A DNA stretch of 64,000 nt from Serripes groenlandicus (GCA_031761405.1 JASEVX010000011.1:36075955-36139954); one strand, 5' to 3'. Positions 43,062 through 54,600 are shown, counted from the first letter of the stretch. Translations and numbers: made by a program. The notes: generated from the sequence alone by a model not told the origin.

Positions 43062-43318
43062 CCGGGTAGCTCAATTGGTAGCGTATCTGACTCGTGATCT
43101 GGAGGTCACGGGTTCGATACCCGGTTGCGGCGACATTCTTTCGGGCGATGTTTTCCATTGCCTCTCACCTCTGATCTATGTGAGAAAGTAGTCAGTGGCT
43201 TCGAAAGAATGTTGTGTAAGTACTGGTGTGGGAAAGCCAGGAAAACATGGGTAGGTGCACTGACCGCCGTGATATGACCAAAGCTGTTGAAAGCGGCGTT
43301 AAACTCCAAACAAACAAA
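43062..43318 (+). mobile_element. tRNA-derived V-SINE-like element (family A), full length
   Basis: The head reads like a tRNA: 'gccgggtagctcaattggta' (box A) and 'cgggttcgatacccgg' (box B and T-arm). A long body follows ('ctcacctctgatctatgtga', 'agtactggtgtgggaaag') and a tail 'gccgtgatatgacc', 'ttgaaagcggcgttaaact', ending in a (CAAA)n-like run. The last part is the tail common to molluscan V-SINE-like families such as RUDI (recollection). Not called a tRNA gene because the anticodon stem pairs poorly and the SINE body follows. Confidence 0.7.
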
Positions 43319-43329
43319 AAACAAGTACA

Positions 43330-43975
43330 TTACAAGTGAATCAATTTTGGATTGGAAAACAAGTTTGTTAAAGACTTATATAAATTCCTTTCCCTACAGG
43401 ATAAATTTACAGATGTTAAAATTTATCTTCATATGTTTAAAAAGTAGACCACACTTGAAATACCATAACGGCTAAATTGTTTATTTAAATCATTGATGCA
43501 TACAATATATGTATGGCGCAAGAGAAATGCCAGTTACGAGTCCCATTACAATTTAAATGGTGGCAAGTATAAAATTAATTGTGTGCGAACGGACCGATTT
43601 TCTTTAATTCTAAAATGATTGTTTATCAGAGTTTGTTCTTTTCTTAATTTGTGTCAAGCCAAATAAACATTTAATACCACCTATATCTAATCATTTTAGT
43701 GTGTAATATTAGGATTTGGGCATATTTCGAAATGTTTCACCTCGTGTCAAGGTCGAGTCGTTGTGACATCGAACAAAGTGAATAAAAAATCAGACAAAGC
43801 TCTAGTGCATGATTCATTCCACTGCATTCGAGAAAGCATTCTATATTATCTGTTATGTGAATAATATATGTTGTGCTAAATAAAAAGATTTAAGTCTTTG
43901 TGGTGAATCAATAGATCCAAAGTAAATTAAAATAGAAAAAAGGCCTAACTAGCCAATCTGAGAGCAAGCTGCTAC
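43330..43975. other. No recognised feature
   Basis: AT-rich, no family-like ORF, and no repeat matched within the window. Confidence 0.35.
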
Positions 43976-43982
43976 CACACCC

Positions 43983-44249
43983 TTTTTTGTGTATGTGACT
44001 GAACAGGAACGTAGGATATGTAAATTCCTGTCGTAACAGGAATGTAAATAAAAAAAAATGAAATAACTTTATAATATAATTAATATCTGATTGAGTTTTG
44101 ATATACTGTTAAAATAAATGCACTATATACATATCAGATAATAATCATATTTAATAAGTGATTTCATTTTTTAATTCAATTTACATTCCTGTTACGACAG
44201 GAATGTATTTTCATTTCCTATATTCCTGTTTCATCACGTACGCCTTTTT
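43983..44249. mobile_element. Hairpin MITE with about 85-bp arms
   Basis: 'cctgtcgtaacaggaatgta' (44028) faces 'acattcctgttacgacagg' (44185). The pairing runs outward through 'gaacaggaacgtaggata' and 'tatattcctgtttca', and inward to 'aaaaatgaaat' and 'atttcatttttt'. The arms themselves contain small 'cctgtcgtaacagg' hairpins. No coding capacity. Confidence 0.6.
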
Positions 44250-44594
44250 TATATTAGCAGACAAGTCCATACGTTTTACTATTTAAGACATTTATGCAAT
44301 AACGTGTTATGCGAACTACACAAATCAAGACGTGAAAGAAAGTTCAGTAATGTGGAGCAACTAGTAAAAAGAGAAAATGACTTTATTTGACTAAACAAAG
44401 GAGAATTCGACGTGATTTTGTCCCGATTTTGACACATTATTTATAGTCTGCTGCCAGTCTAATAGAGTGGCGCATTATTACTCATTTGTCTTCGTAAATA
44501 ACAAACAACATAAATGCGAGTCAAAATAAAGAAACTGCAAATACTTAAAACATCGGAATATTTATTTCATTTTAGATGTGATATGTTCAAGACA

Positions 44595-44700
44595 TTTAAA
44601 TATGCTTTTTTCTAATAATAACTCGTCCTCCCATGTCATTTCCGAAAAGCTATTACAAATATAAGTCGCGGGCTTCTGACCGGCGATTAATAATCCCTTA
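44595..44700 (-). repeat. Dispersed repeat (inverted pair with 13865-13975)
   Basis: 'ctcgtcctcccatgtcattt' and 'aaaagctattacaaatataa' followed by 'gtcgcgggc' mirror the copy near 13.9 kb. It directly abuts family X segment c. Confidence 0.55.
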
Positions 44701-44962
44701 ACAAACCTTTGTTTGCGTATAAATGAGTGTATGCCATCACCAAAAGACACTGAATATATGACATTGTGTTAAAGGTCATTGTAAATGTGTACAGGATGCA
44801 CTGGAAACGATTGATTTGATCACTTTTAGTATTTTGACCCTGTTTGAAGGTGAAGTTAAAGTAGATAATGTAAAATCCGGTTTTGACGGTTACCATTTTC
44901 GACGAGTGAATTCTTTCTTGAATAATGCATGACCCTCCATTCCCAACCCCGAATACCAACAA
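44687..44962 (-). CDS. ORF in repeat family X, segment c
   Basis: 91 codons on minus. Residues from about 14 on ('QERIHSSKMVTVKTGFYIIY' to 'YTHLYANKGLLRDY') align without a gap to the plus-strand ORF at 52028-52360, with roughly five residues in six identical by eye. The sequence is unfamiliar and hydrophobic-aromatic. It may be part of a transposon protein or only a young repeat with an accidental frame. The N-terminal 13 residues have no partner. Confidence 0.25.
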   Translation of the reverse strand: MLVFGVGNGGSCIIQERIHSSKMVTVKTGFYIIYFNFTFKQGQNTKSDQINRFQCILYTFTMTFNTMSYIQCLLVMAYTHLYANKGLLRDY

Positions 44963-45351
44963 AACCGTCCCACTAGTACCTTAAGTGTTATGATTAATAA
45001 ACGCAGTTGATTATAATTGCTTCTTGCTGATTGTGCATGTAAAATGAATCGAGAAAAGGCATGAATGTTTACGAACAGTAGTTACAATATCCTATGTAAG
45101 ACCCTGTAAAGAATCGACAAGCAGATCGGACCCGTACCAAACATTGCCCTGTCATGTCAAATACTCAGGTTACAAAAGCTTTGTACAACTTGTTTTCCTA
45201 GGATTTAGCTCATTTAACAAATCAGTTTGTATCGTTGTTAGATCTGAGTTTTAACGACGTTTCAACATTACTTCAGTTATATCTAGATCGCCTGTTCCCT
45301 ACCCATAATGGTTGGTTACCGAAGCCATGGCACCACTAGTTCAAACCATAG

Positions 45352-45530
45352 GTAGAAGACAGCGGTGCAGAGGTAGAGCGTAGGCCTTTCGTACCACGGG
45401 TTCGAATCCCGTGATGAGCAGGTTCTGACTTTGGAATGTTTCCACACAAACGGCGAGGAAGGAAGGAGACAACGAGCGTCCTTAATATTTCGCAATCGAT
45501 GTAAAATAAATAAGTTTAAACTAAACACAT
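45352..45530 (+). mobile_element. tRNA-derived SINE (family B)
   Basis: Head 'agcggtgcagaggtagagcg' with box B 'cgggttcgaatccc', body 'gagacaacgagcgtcc', tail 'cgcaatcgatgtaaaataaa'. Same family as 8172-8380, whose head is more diverged. Confidence 0.6.
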
Positions 45531-45804
45531 TCTTCCCAGACATCTAGCTTCCTATCCTCAAAGACGTTTAGTCCTTTGGTAAAAGGCAAACGATGCAAGT
45601 GATAATGATTTTTGAACTAATGACCCATGGGTCGTTCGTACTTGTTATCGGAAATAGGAAGTGGGCTTGTCTATATTTGTGTTAATACGTTCAGGTGGTC
45701 TTTTCCCGATACGTGGTTAACATCACTGAAACACAATAATACATTATTTTTGCCAACAGTGCATTTGAACTATTGTTTACTAAGTAATATGTTAAATGCG
45801 ACAT

Positions 45805-45890
45805 GCCAATTTCGAAAACATTGTGGGGAAAGAGAACATTTTCGATACGGACAATTTACCTTTTTCCCACAATGTTTTATTTCATGAACC
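45805..45890. repeat. MITE-core-like palindrome
   Basis: 'cgaaaacattgtggggaaag' faces 'tttttcccacaatgtttta' with a 30-bp loop. It matches the core part (acattgtg...cacaatgt) of the CTGCTGCAG MITE family without its ends. Confidence 0.45.
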
Positions 45891-46544
45891 ATCAGCTTAG
45901 GTTTAAGTTTCCAGATGTTCCATTTTCCTTCATTTGAACAGAACAGAACATAATCTTAATTTTTGTGGCGATTGGTTGACAATCGCCACAGTGCTACCAA
46001 AACAACAACAACGAAAAAAACCTTATATAGTCGGTTTTGAACAGTCGGTTGGATATTTCTGCAAAGGCAATTTACTCACTTCCGTTAAACCGCCATATAT
46101 ATATATAGTTCCATCAATGATGCAGGCACACGATTAAATATGATAATGTTAGTGCTACTTTGATACCGGATTGGTACTAATATTTGAGATTTACCGAGAA
46201 AATATCTAAATAGAGTTAAACTATTTACATATTAGCTTTCTTCATGTTTGGGCAGATAATAAATATCATCGCGCGTCTTGGGTACGGTATGCAGAGCTGT
46301 GCCTCGTTCTATTTTTACTGTAGTCAACCGTAACCTTTTGACCTTTAACCTGGTTCGGCCTGAGGGTAAAATATTACCGTGTTTACAGGAATTGGTTGTA
46401 CTCTGAAAGCACATCGCCAAAATAAAACGGCCAATTAACTTCTTTTGTAATTTCTGAAAATACCTACGAGTTTAACAATTATGGTCCGTAAAAAGTGCTT
46501 ATTTCGTACCTGGTCCCGTTTTCAATAACATTGCAACATTATAG

Positions 46545-46880
46545 AGTGGCATAGGCTAAAACGCAAATAAATAAATAAAGTCGGCTCACGAAAACAACAT
46601 GACTGTCACAAAAACAACGTTTTATTTGACAATAAATCACATGTATTCATAAGTTTTCTAATTATTTACTTAAAAGCATGTGCACAAACATATAACGATG
46701 AATTTTAAAAGTATGTAATAGTTTTTTTTTGTACTAATTACGCGAAATAGAAAAATTAGTGAGTGGCGTAGGCTAAAACGCAAATAAATAAATAAAATCG
46801 GCTCACGAAAACAACTCGGCTGCCGCGAAAACAACTTTGCTTACGACTTTTAATCCCATATTACCATATTTTGGTTGTTA
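46545..46880 (+). repeat. Short direct duplication with gaaaacaac motifs
   Basis: 'ggctaaaacgcaaataaata' followed by 'cggctcacgaaaacaac' occurs at about 46554 and again at 46770. The motif gaaaacaac recurs several times (46593, 46810, 46827, 46881). Reverse versions ('gttgttttcg') cluster at 58512-58560. Confidence 0.5.
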
Positions 46881-46977
46881 CGAAAACAACTTTTTATAGT
46901 TGTATGTCTTCATAATTTTTGAATTAGGAACAAATGATTGATTAACATTTTTTTAGAAAAGATATTGTCCTACGAAA

Positions 46978-47516
46978 ATGACATTTTCTCACAACGTTTT
47001 CAACTCTTACAGTGTTCTATCAGCGATCATTTTCTCACAATGTTTTCAACTCTTCACTATTCTATCATTATTTTCTCACAATGTTTTCAACTCTTCACTA
47101 TTCTATCATCATTTTCTCACAATGTTTTCAACTCTTACAACTGTTCTTCTCACAATGTTTTCAACTCTTCACTATTATATCATCATTTTCTCACACTGTT
47201 TTCAACTCTTCACTATTCTGTCATCATTTTCTCACAATGTTTTCAACTCTTCACTATTCTATCATCATTTTCTCACAATGTTTTCAACTCTTACAACTGT
47301 TCTATCTTACATTGTGATAAAATGAGAAATTTCTCATTTTCTCACAATGTTTTCTACTCATACAAATGCTATAATTTACATTGTGATAAAATGAGAAATT
47401 TCACATTTTCTCACAATGTTTTCAAGTCATACAAATGCTATATCTTACATTGTGATAAAATGAGAAATTTCACATTTTATCACAATGTTTTCAACTCATA
47501 CATATTCTCACAATGT
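46978..47516. repeat. Tandem arrays (41 bp, then 69 bp) built from a MITE core
   Basis: The first part repeats 'ttttctcacaatgttttcaa' plus 'ctcttcactattctatcatc' with a 41-bp period (for example 47041 and 47082). The second part (47290-47500) repeats a 69-bp unit containing the palindrome 'acattgtgataaaatgagaa'...'ttctcacaatgt'. 'cacaatgttttcaa' is the core arm of the CTGCTGCAG MITEs. The 200-codon ORF and its frame relatives come from this periodicity. Confidence 0.75.
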
Positions 47517-47812
47517 TCCAACTCTATCAACAAACAATAGCCGGTGTGTAGAACACCCGGTGAGACCTTTATGAGTCATATTAAAAGTTGTTTTCGGTAT
47601 CTAGCTATACCGACCTAAAAACGGGAAGCTGGAATTTTATCAAATCTGGAAATTCTGAAAGGTTTTTATAAATATTATAAACGCTTTGTAGTTGTTGCAA
47701 TATATGAATACGATCGCCACTACAGTGCCATTGGCGCTTTGATTAAACTATTTGATGCCAACAAATACAAACAATAATATCTTCTTTTCAAGCCCTATTT
47801 CGAACAATACGT

Positions 47813-48015
47813 CAATTTGAACCCTTTCCCAACATACAACAAATCTGCAGCCGAGAAAATTACAGAAACATGGAATATCTACATAAATGCAAGAACTAGC
47901 ATTGAATAGGTTTATAAACATGCTGGCCAAAGGAGAAATTGCTCATTATGGTCAATTTCTCCTTTTGCAACAATGTTTTCAAAAGTCGTCTGCTACAGAG
48001 GAGTCAGAACTGCTT
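47813..48015. mobile_element. CTGCTGCAG-type MITE
   Basis: 'gaaccctttcccaacatac', 'aatctgcagccgagaaaatt', core 'caaaggagaaattgctcat' with 'caatttctccttttgcaac', then 'aaaagtcgtctgctacagag'. The terminal 'gggaaagggtt' arm is lost. Confidence 0.6.
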
Positions 48016-48164
48016 TGTGTTTGTTCTTCCTATCCTCAAGGGTTTTACTAATACAAAATCTTACTAGCCACTTCATGCTATTTCGTGTCTTATTGCATCT
48101 ACTTAAAGTGACTATTTTCCCTACTTGGCGTTCAGGATTGTTGGGTAAGCATTGAGGCCGTTTC

Positions 48165-48262
48165 GCTGCTGTCAGGATGAATTGAAAGGAAGTACCGGTA
48201 GCTTACAAACGAAATGCCTTGATATAATTAAAAACATATTGGAAGCGGTACATAACACAATA
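48165..48262 (+). repeat. Degraded V-SINE-like tail
   Basis: 'cttgatataattaaaaacat' and 'attggaagcggtac' resemble the SINE tail 'gtgatataactgaaa...ttgaaagcggcg'. No head is seen. Confidence 0.3.
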
Positions 48263-48328
48263 CAAACAAACATGGTACATAACTGGGGAGTCAGCGAGAC
48301 CCGTAATTATCGGTCGCGGTTTATATAT

Positions 48329-48336
48329 AGATAGAC

Positions 48337-48375
<39 letters not shown>

Positions 48376-48432
48376 CCAGACAGACAGACAGACACATAGA
48401 CAGATAGATAGATAGATAGATAGATAGATACA
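48329..48432. repeat. (GATA)n / (CAGA)n microsatellite
   Basis: About ten 'atag' units, four 'caga' units, then eight more 'atag' units. It abuts the 3' end of the LINE, whose minus-strand end reads 'taagtcaataaaatatgtat' and then (CTAT)n. The repeat is therefore probably the LINE's 3' tail, later expanded. Confidence 0.8.
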
Positions 48433-49721
48433 TATTTTATTGACTTAAACTATATACATAGTTTTTCATCATACAACATAAGTATTACTAAATAAATTGC
48501 ATGCATATGACACATTCACACATTCGCGAAACTTTGCTCGCGCAACTCTCAAGACACACGCACTAGCTGAAATGTCATTTTGTTTATACTTGCATGGTAG
48601 TAGATATTTTAGCTTTCATTGAAAGGAGCGCCAATGCTTTACAGGCGACTTTTTGGTGTATATAGCGTATAGGTAGAGGTAGACATTCAATGTTGCAAGA
48701 TACCATAACGTATAAAAACTTAGTTATACTTCAAATAATGTCAACATATTAATCTCATCAGTGGTTTGAGTCTATACATTGTATTTGTACTTGATCTCAT
48801 GATTGGTAAAATAATTGGAGTACACATATCCACCCAAATGTATCACATATTGCAACCTTGATATACGGATGATGTTTTACATGTACTTTACACACAAATT
48901 ATTATATTTTAAAAACATGTATATTTAAAATATGTGACATGTATTTATGCTCCAGCCAGCAGGGATTTTTCTATAATCGTTTTCTATAGTATTAAAAAAT
49001 AACTTTCTCTGTAAGAAGGCTTCCTTCTTATAATAGCATAAGTTTAATATTTTATTTATATTTTTTGAATCAAGTAATTCAGATAATTTAAACATACTTG
49101 GATTATTATAATAGTATTTTTTGATGTATCTCTGCAGTGTTACATATGTTACATTTTCTTAAGTGTCTATCGATGCGATTTTGACCATATCTGTCAGTTT
49201 CTATTCTTAAAGTGTGTGACGATAAACGTATTTATGACATGTATGCCCTAAGTTTTTATTACGTATATAGTCTAGATATGGCTCATAATTAAATTATGTT
49301 TTAACGGCTTTATAAAGGGTCAGTATTATATTTTCTTCTATGTCTGACGACCAAGTTTGTATGTACATGTAGTTATCAGTAAGACGCTGTTTGAATACTT
49401 TTGGAAATTGTTTGTGGTCAACACTCCATGGATATTCCCACACATATAAGAATCCAGTATTACATAAAATAGTTTTGACATCGGAAAGCCAATTATTACA
49501 CCCACTATTTCAATCTTCTAATAATGCATCGTACACATTTCGTAATATGATATTATCACTTGCCAGTAGTTTAAACCAATATTTAGTGATAGCAACGTAT
49601 CTGCAGATGAAAAGCCTAGCTCGCCATAAACACCTGCGTTACTTGATGACAATTTGACCCCGAGAATATGTTTTAGGAATTTTAAATGGATTCTTTCGAG
49701 GGATTTTGATTTTGTAACACC

Positions 49722-50315
49722 TCAAATCTGACATCCGTAGTTCAATATTGAACCAATAAATGTATCGAAGAGTTGCAGTGCTTCCTTTGGAGTTAACTCG
49801 AATTTCCGATGATGGATATTAAGAACTGTCATGGCTTTAAGAGTTTTGCCAGAAATATACTGTTGGTTCAAAATAAAGGAATCGTTATAATTAAAAACAA
49901 CGCCTAAGTAATTGAAATCATTGACCATATCTAATACTTTGCCGTTATAGTACCAACTGTGATTTATCGGAGTTTTACCTCGTTTTCGAAAGACAATTAG
50001 TTTAGTTTTCTCAGTATTAACCGATAGGCTCCACGTTTGGCAATATATTTTAAGACGGTCCAAAGAAAGTTGAAGATCTTGTGGGTTATAATTTAATAGA
50101 ACCATATCGTCAGCAAAAAGCAGCAAAATTAGGGTAATATCGTCTAGCGTGAGTCCGCAATTGTTTCTGTCTTGCAAAAATAGTTCCAAATCTTCTATGA
50201 AAAGACAGAAAAGTATTGAGGACGTAAGCTCGCCTTGTTTGCGCCCTACCCGGATATCAAAATAGTCAGTCTGCGATCCTGTGAATTTTTTAGCAGCCCT
50301 AATATTTTCATACAT
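49722..50315 (-). pseudogene. LINE reverse transcriptase, catalytic part
   Basis: 197-codon open segment. 'FDIRVGRKQGELTSSILFCL' (residues 19-38) is motif B region: the usual Gly-Val-Arg-Gln-Gly is here VGRKQGE, slightly altered. 'LILLLFADDMVLL' (about 62-74) is motif C with both catalytic Asp residues. 'SVNTEKTKLIVFRKRG' and 'FNYLGVVFN' are the following D and E motifs. The C-terminal 'LQLFDTFIGSILNYGCQI' is typical of LINE connection regions. Motif A lies upstream in another frame. Confidence 0.75.
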
Positions 50316-50650
50316 TGAGGGAATAAACCTTAATATTTTACCCTTTATTTCAATTTTGTATAATTTTTACCAAAGAGCGTTTCGATGAACTGAATCGAAG
50401 GCCTTATTTAAGTCTATAAATGCACAATACAGTTTTCGATTGGTGTCTAAAATTCTGTCAATAATTTTAAGATAAAAACCGCATCGGTTGACGATTTTCC
50501 TTTTCTAAAACCGAACTGCGAATCTCATAATACGTTGTGTGATTCGCACCATCTGAAATGCGTGTAGTAAGGATACTGGTGAATAGTTTGCTCATACAGC
50601 TTGTCAAAGTTATACTCCGGTAATTGTCTACCAAATGTACATCTCCCTTT

Positions 50651-50848
50651 TTATATAGAGGAACGATTAAACCCTTCGACCAGCTTTTTGGGAAAATACC
50701 AGTGTCTAAAATAGTATATATCTTTTAAATGTGAAGATAAAATATCGGCACTGGCAATGAAGAACTCGTAAATAAGGTTATCATAAGAAGCAGCTATTTT
50801 CTTATTTAGTGACTTAATTTCTTTCTCAACTTCTCGTATTGAGATCAA
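50651..50848 (-). pseudogene. LINE reverse transcriptase, N-terminal part
   Basis: 65-codon segment beginning 'EVEKEIKSLNKKIAASYDNL', the RT entry region in LINEs (the usual '...K.S.G.D.I' reads ASYDNL). It ends near 'FPKKLVEGFNRSSI'. The next residues 'VPLYKKGD' and 'NYRSITLTS' (about 50660-50590) are in another frame, so there is a frameshift at about 50651. Confidence 0.65.
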
Positions 50849-51142
50849 ATTATCTAATTCTGTGAAATCCGCGTCAGTATTGCAGATATCGTGAAAGTCA
50901 TTAAATTCTTCGACGTCGTCTAAATAGTCGCAATCTATATTAGAAAATAAATCTCAAAAATATGAATTAAAATCATCTGTTGAAATACTCGTTTCTGTTT
51001 TACGTTTCGGTTTAAAATACTACCAGAACGCCCTTGGATTAGATTTGCGCAAATTTTGGTTTCTTCATATTTATGTTTTCTTTTTTTTTCATAATTATGA
51101 TTTTTTTTATACAAACGCTTTTTATTCCTTAAAAAATATTTA

Positions 51143-51970
51143 TGTTATATCGTTTGATAAGTGATTTGACCTTTAACATGTCCCATTTCCCGTTTTGTTA
51201 AACTACACCTTTGCTGAAAATAGTCCTAGCTTTTTCCGATATTGTATCACTTTGATGTGTTATTTTAATTACGAAAACACATATTTATACTATCGAATCA
51301 ACACAGAGAATCAATTCTCAAGAAAATATCAAATTAACAGTAAATGCATATATTTCATGTGTCGGTAGGCACGTATGAATTCGGAGTTTTAGGTCAATTG
51401 ACTAGTAACGTAGTAAGCAGGGGTGCCCATTATGTTAAGCTAGCAAACCTGACCTTCTACCCAACTCTGTAGAGCAATGTATATCTGCAGAGATCAAGAT
51501 AAGGTGCGTGAATACATGATCACGCATTGAAATGCAGGAAAAATGAATGAAAATATTTGCCGTTCGTCGTATCACGCATTTAAACGTGGAATAACGAATA
51601 TAAAACAATTTCTGTGCGTCGTTTTAATCATAAGACAAAATGAAAGTGACGCAATTTCCAGAGAAATCTCGATTGTTAAATATAATCGCGGTCGAATAAA
51701 TTACCTTAACACCGTATGTAATTCACCTTGATATAATTTGACACTTCACCGGTATGTGAAGTTCTTACGGAACAACGAGTTATCACGCTTTGCAATTGAT
51801 ACACAAATAATGTTTGCTCGCAGGCGAAAAAGATCCGTCTGCACAACCAATTAAACCTGGTTCGTTATTTAAATATATCAAAATGGTAGAACTGCTGAGT
51901 TCTGCAATAGCATAATTCGTTTTTAATCATTTAGTCGATGAGATGGTAAATTAACAACAGCCAATTAGAG
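51143..51970 (+). repeat. Repeat family X, segments a and b
   Basis: Plus-oriented partner of 36600-37425. It includes 'gtgatttgacctttaacatg', 'ctttgatgtgttattttaat', 'cgcattgaaatgcaggaaa' and the transposon-like coding stretch (51823-51970) with an internal stop after 'LLSSAIA'. Family X runs on through segments c to e without a break, so this is its most complete copy. Confidence 0.6.
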
Positions 51971-52019
51971 AAAACATCATGAAAAAGTTTTGGAGATTTC
52001 CAGGTCTCCCTGACAGGGA

Positions 52020-52575
52020 CATGCATTATGCAAGAAAGAATTCAGTCGGCGAAAATGGTAACCGTCAAAACCGGTTTTAACATTATCTACTTTCACTTCA
52101 CTTTCAAAAAAGGTCAAACTACTAAAAGTGATCAAATCAATCGTTTCCAATGCATCCTGTACACATTTACAATGACTTTAACCTCAATGTCATATATTCA
52201 ATGTAATTTGGTGATGGTATACACTCATTTATACGCAAACAGAAGTTTGTTCAGGAACTATTTAGCTCTTGATCAGCATGACCGCGGATGTATGTGGCGT
52301 AATTTGACCTCTTACGCCAAAGGTTTGAAGAGTGATCAAGGGAGACCATTATGTATCTGACACCATGCGGAATAATCAACCCCGAATATTTATCGCGACT
52401 CCAATATCACTTAGAATATAATTATGTCTCCTACATCAAGGCATCCCAACAGCTTACTAATTCAGTTACCATGGAAACGAGAAAGATATACCACCCAAGT
52501 ATTTTGTTCGATCCCTCTGTTCTCATGTTGCTAAACAATTGTTTCCAACGTTTACGACGTCATCGATGTGAAAGA
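52020..52575 (+). repeat. Repeat family X, segments c and d
   Basis: Segment c (52020-52255) matches the reverse of 44700-44950; segment d (52260-52575) matches the reverse of 39960-40265. In each, the same reading frame is open in both copies: 'MVTVKTGFNIIYFHFTF' in c, 'SRLQYHLEYNYVSYIKASQQ' in d. The frames of c and d differ. No domain recognised. Confidence 0.55.
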
Positions 52576-53109
52576 ATGTTCTGAACCCTTTCCCACATAT
52601 ATAGACTCTTTTCAGTGATTATATCTTCATTTTCAGAGAAAGGGTTAAGTAACATTATTTCAGAGAATTAGCCCTGGCGTCCTTGGTAAGGTCTACAATT
52701 GGCTTGTTTAAGCATGTTACGATTTTTTTTGTTAAAAGGGAACCTCAAACACTGTGCTATGTTAGTTTTTCCATTTCGCTGCGAAAGACAATTAAAGGAT
52801 TTTGCAATGTTCGCCAATTGTTGGACGAAACATTGAATGGTCCAATTTTCAACACGGGAGAGTCGACTTCGTAGAATTCGGCAGTGAAATTGTCAAATTA
52901 ACTATGGTTAAACAAACGTAGTGGCCTGTCTTAATTATTTCACACACACATAATGCTTATTAAAAGGAGCAAAATTGATCCACTTCATTCGAACACCGAC
53001 ATTCGGAGACTTGGCGACTAACTACCCTTCTGTAGAGGTCGCACTTAGATCGTCTCGACCATTGACGCACTGTCCGACCTGTAGACGGAATTAAAGGCAC
53101 CTGTAGCAT

Positions 53110-53275
53110 ATAACTTATGAAAATATTGTGACAAAAAGAGAAATTGCTCTCAATCAAGGTTTTCCACACTAATCAATAATAATAGTGTTGATAAATATTT
53201 CCCACATTTTTTGCTAAAATGTTTTCCAAGTCGTCTACAGCAAATTTATTATATGTAGAAAAGGGCAACATTTAT
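53110..53275. mobile_element. CTGCTGCAG-related MITE remnant
   Basis: 'aatattgtgacaaaaagaga' and 'aattgctctcaatcaaggtt', then 'atgttttccaagtcgtctac' and 'tagaaaagggcaac'. A local hairpin 'caacac...gtgttg' occupies the centre. The duplicate copy is at 55655-55805. Confidence 0.45.
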
Positions 53276-53944
53276 GACCATTCCTCTGAAGTATTTGAAA
53301 CTTCATCTAGGTCTGTAGATAAAGTCTGATAATCTTTTCCCATTGAAGTAATTTATTTCTTATAAAAAAACAAAAACAAAAAATGTCTTACGGTTGAAAT
53401 GAATCTACATGCCGTTACAAAGCATAATTTAGTCAAATTGCTAGTAACGTCTCTACAACATAAAACTTCATATTTCATTGTGGGAAAAGGTGAAATTAAT
53501 AAAAAATGAAAAAATCGACATAGCTCGTAAATTGACCGTCATTTTCGGAAAACAGTCAAACTGGACCCGACATAGCTCTCTTGCGTCTCGTGTCGAGAAA
53601 AAAGTGTCCGTCGAAAAGCATTTAATTTCATAACGGTTTTAATTGAACAAAACAATGGTTTCTTTTACCAACGACGATCAATGAATAAGGCGACCATTGC
53701 TATTTTAACGATGTTATCAAATGTTAAAATGCCCAGCATTCAGACGAATATATACATAAGCTACGTCCAGTTCATTCAAGTGTTCTGTTTAAGTCTGTGT
53801 TAGATTAAATACTCGTGTTACCACTGCTATATCACTAGGCACGTATCGCCAAAGGTTGTACTCCAATATCCGTTTACCAGAGTAGGCCCGTATGTGTTAA
53901 AACATGAAACGTATTCCAAACCACCGAGCGCTCCGACACGTGAT

Positions 53945-54090
53945 TGCCGATTCAACCCCCCCCCCCTCCCTGCAACTCTGAGCGCCAAGAATGGCAGCCA
54001 TTACTACAAGCCGGCGACCGAACCCTCGACCGCCCGCATCCGAGGCAGACAGTCTACCTCTAAACCACAGAGGCGGTCACATTTTGATTT
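53945..54090 (-). mobile_element. tRNA-derived SINE (family C), reverse, 5' part
   Basis: On minus: box A-like 'gtggtttagaggtagactgt', box B-like 'gagggttcggtcgc', then 'gtagtaatggctgccatt' and 'gcgctcagagttgcaggg', ending in a poly-G (poly-C on plus, 53957-53968). Its head is closer to a tRNA than in the other family C copies. Absent from duplication copy 2. Confidence 0.6.
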
Positions 54091-54357
54091 TGGATAACGG
54101 TTAATGCAAGTCAAATATCAATTCTCGGAGACATTTTACAAGTTGATGATATGGAAAAAAATATGGTAAGATTTTGCTGGGACAAGCCCAACGTCTTATT
54201 CGACGTCAGACATAATAATCACCATACAAAATGACATATGATCGAAAGTGGAGATGTAAGTGAGATTAAATCGCCAAAACTGTCGGACATATGGATTTAT
54301 TCCACTAACTCTTTAAGAATTAGAAAGACGTTCTTTGCGTAACACTCCGATAATCCC

Positions 54358-54600
54358 TATTGCCTCGGTGGTGTATTGGTATCTATAGCGTGTGAAGGAG
54401 GTCGCCGGTTTGATCCCCGGTCGGATTATACCAAATGCTTTAAAAATGGTAGTAATGGCTTTATCCCAATTGCGCTCAGGATTGTGGGGTTATTGTTACG
54501 ACTGAATAGCTGATGTCAGGATAAATGGACAAAAAGTATCAGTAACTCAACCCAAGAAACGTCGTGGCGTAACTGAGAAAATAATACCAAAAAAAACCGG
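54358..54600 (+). mobile_element. tRNA-derived SINE (family C) in duplication copy 1
   Basis: 'tgcctcggtggtgtattggt' (diverged box A), 'cgccggtttgatccccggtc' (box B), 'ggtagtaatggct', 'gctcaggattgtggggtta', 'tcaggataaatgg' and tail 'gtcgtggcgtaactgaga'. The partner at 56678-56900 shares the site, so the SINE came before the duplication. Confidence 0.6.

Larger units (their letters stand above)
48433..51140 (-). mobile_element. 5'-truncated LINE (non-LTR retrotransposon)
   Basis: On minus: a linker and start of the reverse transcriptase (about 51060-50650), palm and fingers with the FADD catalytic motif (50105-50118), a thumb and C-terminal part (49720-49200, frameshifted, with 'VYGELG'-like pieces), an AT-rich 3' UTR with 'aataaa' (48440-48447) and a simple-repeat tail. 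No endonuclease domain is present, so the insert is 5' truncated as usual for LINEs. Frameshifts and stops show that it is dead. The lower edge of family X segment a (51143) marks its 5' junction. Confidence 0.75.

Noticed and set aside
43062..43138. Possible functional tRNA gene
   Set aside because: Box A and box B are good, but the anticodon stem pairs poorly and a SINE body with the molluscan tail follows directly.
46938..47540. 200-codon ORF and its overlapping frames
   Set aside because: Translation of the 41-bp and 69-bp tandem arrays; the residues repeat with the DNA unit.
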